In this document: piece by piece, positions 25,101 through 31,373 of the stretch
Numbering within the stretch: position 1 is the first letter of the stretch
Layout: each line of letters opens with the position of its first letter
Assembly (NCBI GenBank): GCA_025642075.2
Contig: JAODUO010000869.1
Span: 306,501-370,500, forward strand
Origin: Ridgeia piscesae
Taxonomy: Eukaryota; Annelida; Polychaeta; Sabellida; Siboglinidae
Direction of reading: 5' to 3'
Length of the DNA stretch: 64,000 nucleotides
The notes under the pieces: generated by a model
The model's input: the letters and a program-made list of their open reading frames with translations, nothing else
Told to the model about the DNA's origin: nothing
The model's database searches: none
Position numbers and translations under genes: made by a program

Positions 25101-28100
25101 GCCACGACATCTCACTCAGACTCTCACTCAGACACAACTCTCACTCAGACTACGACATCTCACTCAGACCACAACATCTCACTCAGACCACAACATCTCA
25201 CTCAGTCCACAACATCTCACTCAGTCCACAACATCTCACTCAGTCCACAACATCTCACTCAGTCCACAACATCTCACTCAGCCACAACATCTCACCAGAC
25301 CACAACATCTCACTCAGTCCACAACATCTCACTCAGTCCACAACATCTCACTCAGCCACAACATCTCACTCAGCCACACATCTCACCAGACCACAACATC
25401 TCACTCAGTCCACAACATCTCACCAGACCACAACATCTCACTCAGTCCACAACATCTCACTCAGACCACAACATCTCACTCAGTCCACAACATCTCACTC
25501 AGACCACAACATCTCACTCAGTCCACAACATCTCACTCAGACCACAACATCTCACTCAGACCACAACATCTCACTCAGACCACAACATCTCACTCAGACC
25601 ACAACATCTCACTCAGTCCACAACATCTCACTCAGACCACAACATCTCACTCAGACCACAACATCTCACTCAGACCACAACATCTCACTCAGACCACAAC
25701 ATCTCACCAGACCACAACATCTCACTCAGACCACAACATCTCACTCAGACCACAACATCTCACTCAGACCACAACATCTCACTCAGACCACAACATCTCA
25801 CTCAGACCACAACATCTCACTCAGACCACAACATCTCACCCAGACCACAACATCTCACTCAGACCACAACATCTCACTCAGACCACAACATCTCACTCAG
25901 ACCACAACATCTCACTCAGACCACAACATCTCACTCAGACCACAACATCTCACTCAGACCACAACATCTCACCCAGACCACAACATCTCACTCAGACCAC
26001 AACATCTCACTCAGACCACAACATCTCACTCAGACCACAACATCTCACTCAGACCACAACATCTCACCAGACCAACATACATCTCACCCAGACCACAACA
26101 TCTCACTCAGACCACAACATCTCACTCAGACCACAACATCTCACTCAGACCACAACATCTCACTCAGACCACAACATCTCACCCCAGACCACAACATCTC
26201 ACTCAGACCACAACATCTCACCCAGACCACAACATCTCACTCAGACCACAACATCTCACCCAGACCACAACATCTCACCCAGACCACAACATCTCACCCA
26301 GACCACAACATCTCACTCAGACCACAACATCTCACCAGACCACAACATCTCACCAGACCACAACATCTCACTCAGTCCACAACATCTCACTCAGTCCACA
26401 ACATCTCACTCAGACCACAACATCTCACTCAGACCACAACATCTCACTCAGACCACAACATCTCACTCAGACCACAACATCTCACTCAGTCCACAACATC
26501 TCACCAGCCACAACATCTCACCCAGACCACAACATCTCACCCAGACCACAACATCTCACCAGACCACAACATCTCACTCAGACCACAACATCTCACCCAG
26601 ACCACAACATCTCACTCAGACCACAACATCTCACTCAGACCACAACATCTCACCCAGACCACAACATCTCACCTAGACCACAACATCTCACTCAGACCAC
26701 AACATCTCACCCAGACCACAACATCTCACTCAGACCACAACATCTCACTCAGACCACAACATCTCACTCAGTCCACAACATCTCACCCAGACCACAACAT
26801 CTCACCAGACCACAACATCTCACCCAGACCACAACATCTCACTCAGACCACAACATCTCACTCAGACCACAACATCTCACTCAGACCACAACATCTCACC
26901 CAGACCACAACATCTCACCCAGACCACAACATCTCACTCAGACCACAACATCTCACTAGCCACATCCCAGACCACAACATCTCACCCAGACCACAACATC
27001 TCACCCAGACCACAACATCTCACTCAGACCACAACATCTCACCAGACCACAACATCTCACCCAGACCACAACATCTCACCCAGACCACATCTCACCCAGA
27101 CCACAACATCTCACTCAGACCACAACACCACACTTTCACCAGCCAGTGGTGTTATGTTAATGCTGTGGTGGCTCCATCTGTTGGCAGGCAATGAAGACTG
27201 AGACGCAGGGACAAGGGGCGGGACTGTCTCAGGTGATGGCGGACACAGACCGCTGCTATATGTTCCAGAATCTCGCCAGTCTCGTCACACCCAGCATACA
27301 GAGTGTGGTCGAGTTTGCGAAGCGGGTGCCAGGTGAGTGTCACAGCACGAGACACATGTCTCTATCTACAGTCACTCCTGCTGACTGTGTCACAGCACAA
27401 GACACGTGTCTCCATCTACAGTCACTCCTGCTGACTGTGTCACAGCACAAGACACGTGTCTCCATCTACAGTCACTCCTGCTGACTGTGTCACAGCACAA
27501 GACACGTGTCTCCATCTACAGTCACTCCTGCTGACTGTGTCACAGCACAAAACACGTGTCTCCATCTACAGTCACTCCTGCTGACTGTGTCACAGCACAA
27601 GACACGTGTCTCCATCTACAGTCACTCCTGCTGACTGTGTCACAGCACAAGACACGTGTCTCCATCTACAGTCACTCCTGCTGACTGTGTCACAGCACAA
27701 GACACGTGTCTCCATCTACAGTCACTCCTGCTGACTGTGTCACAAGGAGGCTTTTTAACCTTTAGAACAATACTCCTGATGACCATTTTTATAGGCTCAT
27801 TTTACTCTTTAGAATGAAATCCCTGATGAATGTTTCACAAACATTCTTAGGAGTTTACAAACCCAAATTTATTTTAACATGGTCTGTACCAACATGCTTA
27901 GGAGTTGATAAACCCAAATTCATTTTAACATGGTCTGTACCAACATTCTTAGGAGTTGATAAACCCAAATTCATTTTAACATGGTCTACACCAACATTCT
28001 TGGGAGCTTATGAATTGGTTTAAAAATAGTTCACCCCAACATTCACCACTGAAAACATTTCTCTGTTGTCTCTGGAAAATAGTGTCCTCGTTCGTTTTAA

Positions 28101-29756
28101 AAGCTGCTTAAATTTAACAACAGAAATAACTTCTAGTGTTGGAAAAGGTGTGTGCTGAAGTTTAATACTTATTATACACTTATCTACGATTCAACACAAA
28201 TATTAATTAATAATTATTGTGCAAATGTATGTGTTTTGAAGTTCATTATTTTAGGACCAAAATAGGGTTTATGGTGTAGATGTTACATTTTTTTTAAATG
28301 GATAATCCTATTAAATTTACCTCATTCTGTATTGGGCACACCACAATTTTAACTCTAACTACATGTGATGGTCATGTGACAACCACATGACTCATGTTGG
28401 TGATTTGCTCCAGGTTTCCATGATCTCAGCCAGGATGACCAGTTGATCCTAATCAAGTCAGGCTTCTTTGAGATCTGGCTTACTCGGATGACACATATGT
28501 TTGACCACTCGGACCTCACTGTCACCTTTGACGACGGCAGCATTGTGCAGAAGAAACAGCTTGACCTCGTGTACTCTGTGAGTGTCACTTGTCACTGCCA
28601 GCTTGTCCCTCCCTCCCTCCCTCCCTCCCTCCTCCCTCCCTCCCCTCCCTCCCTCCCTCCCTCCTCCCTCCCTCCTCCCTCCCTCCCTCCCTCCCTCCCT
28701 CCCTCCCTCCCTCCCTCCCTCCCTCCCTTCCCCTCCCCTGACCCCTCCCTCACTCCCTTCCCCTCCCCTGACCCACTCCCTCACTCCCTTCCCCCTCCCC
28801 CTGACCCACTCCCACACTCCCCTCCCCCCCCCTGACCCACTCCTCACTCCCTTCCCCCTCCCGCTGACCCACTCCCTCACTCCCTTCCCCTCCCCCTGAC
28901 CGCCTCCCTCCCTCCCTAAATAACTTTGTACCTTTGAACTTCTGAGTTAACCTGGATCAGCTACCTCGATAGCAAACTGGTTGTTTTCACAAGTCCACCC
29001 ATGCACCATCTTCTAGTAGCTCTGCCGTGTATCAGAAGGGTGGAAATGTCCAGAGTGAAGGAAGTGTTCTACTGTGTTCACCTTCAGTTTAGCCACAGTC
29101 ATTTGGCAAGTGGCCATTGTGTCTGGGACATCAAACAATAGCTCTCTGCCAAATTAGCCATCCCTAAAGTCTATGAGTCTTTGTTGATTGCACGCAATTA
29201 TGCGTTAATATGGAAACGGCCACAGTACTTGCGGTGGGATTCTGGGAAACTATCTGAGCTGGTATACATTTTGTATATGAGTATCTTGAGGCCACGGCAC
29301 GTTTACATTCCAAACAGTTCTTTATGCAGGATCCAAAATTTGACAGTTCAAATGTTTTGGACAGCTCTCTACAGACAGCTATAATTCTAAATTAAATAGT
29401 TGCTAAGTGTGTGCGTGTGTGTGTGTGTGCGCACGTGTGCGTATAATGCCTGCAGGAGTTGTCTAGTTAGTCATGTTTTTATATACAGGGCTCGAAATTA
29501 ATCAAATTATCTACTTCAATTGTCCCTGCAACAATTGACTTGTCCCAGGAACAAATAAATTTCAAAACCTACTTCTCTGTGTGTAAGTTTATTTCTACCA
29601 ATTTATATAACTTGTAACATTAACATGTGTAGTCAGTATGCGCCAGTACATGTATACTCACATAACAGCTTAAAAACAGCATTTACAGTTATTGTGTATG
29701 CTGGAACATAATTGTGTAGATGGAGCCTTCATATAATATATGTATATATAATATGT

Positions 29757-29801
<45 letters not shown>

Positions 29802-31373
29802 TGTATGTGTATGCATGCAAGCAAATACTGTGGTATACCATAATCTGAAGCCAGCTAATTTTGACTAGAATAGTATTTAGTACTACTGACACAATCAAAT
29901 ACACACCTAATGTTTGAGTGTGTTGTGTTGCTGTGTAGTGCCGGGAAGAATTGTGTTTGATGTAAGATGTTATTTTGCAGAGTAACTTGATGGACATTGT
30001 GTTCAGTTTCGCCCACACATTCAGCCAGCTACTTCTCAACGACACTGAGATTGGGCTGTTCACTGCTATAGTTCTTGTGACTGCAGGTACAACACTTACT
30101 ACAACTACACTTGTAACATTTATGTAACACAAATATGTCTTTAATAGTGTACAGCATAGCCACTAAATAAACAACCATCTTGTTTCTTAAAAAAGCAGGG
30201 GTGAATTATCTTACAGAGATTTAACAATATTTAATCAGGTTTTCACCCAAACTGATAGGCTCTAGATGTCAATGAATAAAGAAACCATTGGGTTATCAAG
30301 AGTGCTGCTCATCCTTATTAGATCTTATCACTTCCATTCCTGTTAAGGTCCACTCTGCTGGTGTTGACAAGATCAACAGATAGTTGTTCCAGTCAGTTAT
30401 CATCGTCTTTGAAAATTACGATTTATGGCAATCTACACTATCTTTTACTCAAGCTCATTTGTACTCTTTGCTATAAACAGTTCAATATTATTGTAAAATC
30501 ATCTTAGGCAATATAAAATATCTTTTATAATATACTGCTTTTAATTAATCATCTTTTGGTTGGAATCTTTCGACTGAAGGTCCGACAGACTTATGGCATC
30601 ACTGAGTGTCTTAGTGTCTGCCGTGGATTGTTAGCTCCCATGTCACAGAAACAGTTTGGGATCTATTTTTCTAATCTGTCATAAACATTTCATCGGGTAA
30701 GAGGTATTACCCAAGAAATGTGTATTTGATTAAACATTTCTAAGTGCACCTTTGGGCTTCCCACAAGAACTATAATGTTCATATTTGCCTGGCTCTGTGT
30801 AGCATGACTTGTGTATGGTTCCAGCTGTCTTCTGTTGGTGCACTCTCACCTGTGACTTGTCTAGTATTAGTGTATAGTTGATGTGTATGTCAACAACACA
30901 TTGGACCCACATTCAACTGAAAAGATGCCTGCAGTTTCCACTTGAAGACTCAATGTCCAGTGTATAGGATAACCTGCATGTTAATAGGGTAAATATGGAT
31001 ATTTTAATATGGATATTTTAAGCTCAAGATTGACAAAAATAACCTGTTAATTATGACGTTGTATACACAGTGAAGCTGCTATGTTTGACTTGTAGATCGC
31101 GTGGGACTGAGTGAGACTAAGGCGGTGGAAGCGATTCAAGACAGTCTCATCGAGGCCCTCAAACTACAGCTCAGTCGCAATCATTCGATGGAGACAACAC
31201 TCTTTGCTGGTCTCCTCACCAAGTTGCCAGAACTACGCACGATTGGAGCGAAACATAACGAGCTCATCGACTGGTTTCGACAGCACTGGTTGCAGCTGAA
31301 GCTTCCACCTCTCTATGCAGAGATCTACGACATACCCAAGCTGGAAAGTGAACCTCCTGTACAGCAGGCATGA
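1743..31373 (+). CDS. E78: E78-type nuclear hormone receptor (NR1E), 8 coding exons, 466 aa
   Basis: This is a ligand-regulated-type transcription factor acting in the nucleus. The coding exons are 1743-1980, 18812-18936, 21420-21561, 23185-23387, 27188-27332, 28414-28577, 29981-30086 and 31096-31373. All introns are GT-AG, and the lengths sum to 1401 nt with every phase matching. Finger 1 has Cys100/103/117/120 with P-box CEGCKG. Finger 2 has Cys136/142/152/155. The C-terminal extension reads [12 protein letters not shown]. The finger sequences match insect Eip78C almost residue for residue as I recall it, better than E75/Rev-erb or PPAR. The ligand-binding domain spans about 245-455 and includes the helix 3-5 signature [16 protein letters not shown]. 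It ends in an AF-2-like helix LYAEIY (447-452). The N-terminus carries IKIE (residues 5-8), a SUMO-site consensus. E78 is an ecdysone-response gene in insects; its role here is unknown. The start is the first ATG after an in-frame TAA at 1737. Confidence 0.95.
3439..3742 (+). mobile_element. hAT-like non-autonomous element, copy 1 (304 bp)
   Basis: The left end CATAGCTTTATGTAGAGA and the inverted right end CAGGGCTTTATGCAGGAT form imperfect terminal inverted repeats. The element is flanked by the 8-bp direct repeat GGTAGGCC / GGTAGACC (3431-3438 and 3743-3750). An 8-bp duplication with CA-starting termini is typical of hAT transposons. The interior contains several diverged GGACGGGT motifs and no coding capacity. 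Confidence 0.75.
5187..5245 (+). repeat. CA/GCAT-rich simple repeat
   Basis: An imperfect mix of CA, GCAT and GCAC dinucleotide and tetranucleotide steps. It produces short His/Cys/Thr-rich open frames on both strands that are not genes. Confidence 0.7.
7005..7115 (+). repeat. Compound (GTAT)n-(AT)n microsatellite
   Basis: About fourteen GTAT units (7005-7060) are followed by a perfect AT tract to about 7115. The AT tract is a likely site of length polymorphism and cruciform extrusion. Confidence 0.95.
7380..7635 (+). repeat. 26-bp minisatellite, left part
   Basis: About ten head-to-tail 26-bp units with core GATGCCTCTAGGGGCATACA. Each unit contains a near-perfect 16-bp palindrome, ATGCCTCTAGGGGCAT. 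The array stops abruptly where a hAT-like element begins at 7636 and resumes at 8911, so it was a single array before the insertion. Confidence 0.95.
7636..8910 (+). mobile_element. hAT-like element, long copy 2 inserted in the 26-bp array
   Basis: The termini CATAGCTTTATCTAGAGA and, inverted, CAGGGCTTTATGCAGGAT match copy 1. Flanking 8-mers CATACACG (7628-7635) and CATACACA (8911-8918) are the target duplication, taken from the minisatellite unit. At 1275 bp it is four times longer than copy 1. The extra interior (about 7780-8815) is more CpG-rich than the flanks. It has a 57-codon open frame from ATG 8362 beginning [15 protein letters not shown]. The next frame over reads [11 protein letters not shown], which resembles the N-terminus of some hAT transposases. 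I infer a fossil coding region, not a working gene. Confidence 0.7.
8911..9029 (+). repeat. 26-bp minisatellite, right part
   Basis: About four and a half further units of the array at 7380-7635 continue after the inserted element. They are more diverged toward the right edge (for example GCATCTAGAGGCAT), as expected at an array margin. Confidence 0.9.
9514..9841 (+). mobile_element. hAT-like non-autonomous element, diverged copy 3
   Basis: The left end CATTGCTTTACATAGAGA and the right end, read inverted as CAAGACCTTTATGCAGGG, are degenerate versions of the copy 1 termini. Shared interior landmarks are the GTCTTCCAAAA motif and GTGACTGGCAAAAAT near the right end. No clear 8-bp duplication remains, which fits an older insertion. 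Confidence 0.65.
12321..15433 (+). repeat. 45/48-bp minisatellite, 3.1 kb
   Basis: Roughly 65-70 tandem units with core GTTGAGTCCACTTGGTGGAT. Units in 12321-12945 are mostly 48 bp (ending ACATTGTG). Most units from about 12946 to 15433 are 45 bp (ending ACATG). A T/C variant (GAGTTCAC or GAGTCCAC) is frequent only in the left part. Each unit holds the inverted repeat CCACTTGGTGG. Because 45 and 48 are multiples of three and the unit lacks stops, long minus-strand open frames appear in all frames. They are artefacts. Confidence 0.97.
16434..18780 (+). repeat. 33-bp minisatellite, 2.3 kb, abutting exon 2
   Basis: About 70 units of 33 bp with core TTCAGACAGTGTGAGATTGT followed by GTAGGTAGGTA or GTAGGTAGATA. 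The G/A variants alternate in short blocks. The last diverged unit ends only 31 bp before exon 2. The unit has no stop on the minus strand, which gives an artefactual 496-codon open frame. Confidence 0.97.
18812..18936 (+). CDS. E78: E78 coding exon 2 (first zinc finger)
   Basis: The exon encodes residues 80-121, ending CEGCK. The four finger 1 cysteines are spaced C-x2-C-x13-C-x2-C. The acceptor TTTGTAG|AC lies just 31 nt after the 33-bp array and has almost no pyrimidine tract. The donor GCAAG|GTAAGC falls between CEGCK and GFFRRS, the classical nuclear-receptor finger 1/finger 2 intron position. Confidence 0.95.
19487..19568 (+). repeat. Compound TA / GCAT-GCAC / CA microsatellite
   Basis: A TA tract, then imperfect GCAT and GCAC steps, then a CA run of about eleven units. 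Confidence 0.95.
19886..19970 (+). repeat. (GTACA)n-(GACAG)n pentanucleotide repeat
   Basis: About six GTACA units run directly into about eleven GACAG units. The two motifs differ at few positions, suggesting one pentamer evolved into the other by slippage. Confidence 0.95.
20217..20295 (+). repeat. 25-bp minisatellite, small upstream block
   Basis: Three units of the same 25-bp repeat as 20392-21378 (core GACAGGTCTGTCAGTTACAC), carrying TGTGACAGG rather than the TGCGACAGG dominant in the main block. It abuts the orphan exon 3 fragment. Confidence 0.9.
20299..20391 (+). pseudogene. Orphan copy of the exon 3 end and intron 3 start
   Basis: These 93 bp are about 90% identical to 21550-21641, which spans the last 11 coding bases of E78 exon 3, its donor and 80 bp of intron 3. 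The copy lies 1.25 kb upstream, inside intron 2 and between two blocks of the 25-bp array. It keeps a consensus-like donor (GACT|GTAGGT) with no zinc finger 2 sequence before it, so it cannot encode a functional finger. Confidence 0.9.
20392..21378 (+). repeat. 25-bp minisatellite, main block abutting exon 3
   Basis: About 39 units with core GACAGGTCTGTCAGTTACAC, nearly all carrying the CpG variant ATTGCGACA. Two shortened units occur at about 21059-21115. It ends 41 bp before the exon 3 acceptor. Since 25 is not a multiple of three and the unit lacks plus-strand stops, all frames stay open and one long artefactual frame runs into exon 3. Confidence 0.97.
21420..21561 (+). CDS. E78: E78 coding exon 3 (second zinc finger)
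   Basis: The exon encodes residues 122-168 from [14 protein letters not shown] to GMSRD. The finger 2 cysteines are spaced C-x5-C-x9-C-x2-C. The acceptor is GCCACCAG|GG and the donor GACT|GTAGGT. The last base starts the Ser169 codon. The codons are GC-rich compared with the surrounding introns, as in the other conserved exons of this gene. Confidence 0.97.
21562..23184 (+). other. E78 intron 3
   Basis: The intron contains the hairpin at 21682-21732 and a short (GTAT)n run near 22979. The rest is AT-rich single-copy-looking sequence with no gene or element that I can recognise. Confidence 0.8.
21682..21732. repeat. Near-perfect 45-51 bp palindrome (hairpin)
   Basis: The arm TCTATCATAATTTTCCATGC (starting 21685) is followed by a 3-nt centre at 21706-21708 and then its exact inverse to 21729. 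The symmetry continues with one mismatch to about 21682/21732. It lies 120 bp past the exon 3 donor. Confidence 0.95.
23185..23387 (+). CDS. E78: E78 coding exon 4 (C-terminal extension and hinge)
   Basis: The exon encodes residues 169-236. It begins with [12 protein letters not shown], the DNA-binding C-terminal extension shared with E75/Rev-erb-type receptors, and continues into the hinge and the first helical part before the ligand-binding domain ([18 protein letters not shown]). The acceptor is TCTCCAG|CA and the donor CTCTC|GTACGT, ending in phase 0. Confidence 0.95.
23568..23690 (+). repeat. Degenerate TACTTGTACTCA-type direct repeats
   Basis: At least five imperfect copies of ACTTGTACTCA / ACTCGTACTCA occur in 120 bp and end at CAGTCCCAGGCCTGG. 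This looks like the subterminal repeat region of a decayed DNA transposon, but no second terminus was identified. Confidence 0.5.
24135..27126 (+). repeat. 20-bp minisatellite, 3.0 kb
   Basis: About 150 units of 17-20 bp with core ACATCTCACTCAGTCCACA. The left third is dominated by CAGTCCAC and the right two thirds by CAGACCAC, with many shortened or broken units at about 24640-25150. The array ends about 60 bp before the exon 5 acceptor. Confidence 0.97.
27188..27332 (+). CDS. E78: E78 coding exon 5 (start of ligand-binding domain)
   Basis: The exon encodes residues 237-284 and the first base of Gly285. It includes the helix 3 sequence [11 protein letters not shown], which forms part of the nuclear-receptor ligand-binding signature. 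The acceptor is TGGCAG|GC and the donor CCAG|GTGAGT. The donor is itself the first base of a 50-bp tandem array. Confidence 0.95.
27333..27744 (+). repeat. 50-bp minisatellite starting at the exon 5 donor
   Basis: Eight full 50-bp units plus a partial one, with cores GTGTCACAGCACAAGACACG and TACAGTCACTCCTGCTGACT. The first unit starts with the splice donor GTGAGTGTCACAG. Units are nearly identical, indicating recent expansion. Each contains a pyrimidine-rich stretch ending TCTACAG, which resembles a 3' splice site. Confidence 0.95.
27838..28010 (+). repeat. 51-bp tandem repeat, 3.4 copies
   Basis: Three and a half diverged units with cores TTAGGAGTTGATAAACCCAA and TTTTAACATGGTCTGTACCA. 51 is a multiple of three, so a short open frame results. 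I regard it as non-coding. Confidence 0.9.
28414..28577 (+). CDS. E78: E78 coding exon 6 (helices 3-5 region)
   Basis: The exon encodes residues 285-339, with [20 protein letters not shown] carrying the conserved helix 3/4/5 coactivator-groove signature. It continues through the beta-turn region (VTFDDGSIV). The acceptor is CTCCAG|GT and the donor TACTCT|GTGAGT. It ends in phase 0. Confidence 0.96.
28605..28918 (+). repeat. CCCT-rich tract and diverged 31-bp repeats
   Basis: (CCCT)n with CCT interruptions to about 28735 passes into diverged units with core CTGACCCACTCCCTCACTCC. It starts 27 bp after the exon 6 donor. The minus strand is a long G3-rich run (GGGA)n able to form G-quadruplexes. 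Pro/Ser-rich and Gly/Arg/Glu-rich open frames through it are artefacts. Confidence 0.95.
29406..29442 (+). repeat. (GT)n microsatellite
   Basis: An interrupted GT run in E78 intron 6. The neighbouring intron sequence 28919-29405 shows nothing recognisable. Confidence 0.85.
29486..29600 (+). mobile_element. Possible hAT-type transposon terminus (fragment)
   Basis: The sequence begins CAGGGCTCGAAATTAAT, which resembles a terminus common among animal hAT elements. No matching inverted end or target duplication was seen nearby, so this is a low-confidence fragment assignment. Confidence 0.3.
29759..29803 (+). repeat. (GCGT)n microsatellite
   Basis: About eleven GCGT units, unusually CpG-rich for this region, preceded by a short TATA-type repeat. 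Confidence 0.95.
29981..30086 (+). CDS. E78: E78 coding exon 7 (helices 7-8 region)
   Basis: The exon encodes residues 340-374 ([16 protein letters not shown] to IVLVTA) plus the first base of Asp375. The [11 protein letters not shown] segment corresponds to the conserved helix 8 of the ligand-binding domain. The acceptor is TTTGCAG|AGT and the donor GCAG|GTACAA. Confidence 0.95.
30087..31095 (+). other. E78 intron 7, nothing recognised
   Basis: AT-rich intron with no repeat, RNA gene or open frame of note. Confidence 0.7.
31096..31373 (+). CDS. E78: E78 coding exon 8 (helices 9-12, C-terminus)
   Basis: The exon encodes residues 375-466. It holds the helix 9-11 region ([30 protein letters not shown]) and the terminal [10 protein letters not shown], whose LYAEIY fits the AF-2 helix 12 consensus. 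E75/Rev-erb relatives often lack a working AF-2, so its presence matters. A short tail of 14 residues follows before TGA at 31371. The acceptor is GACTTGTAG|AT. Confidence 0.96.

Larger units (their letters stand above)
23388..27187 (+). other. E78 intron 4
   Basis: The intron is dominated by the 20-bp minisatellite. The stretch 23388-24134 holds a degenerate TACTTGTACTCA-type repeat and otherwise nothing recognisable. Confidence 0.85.

Noticed and set aside
28443..28899. Pro-rich and Gly/Arg-rich frames in the CCCT tract
   Set aside because: Low-complexity translation of a simple repeat. Only the first part overlaps real exon 6 coding sequence.
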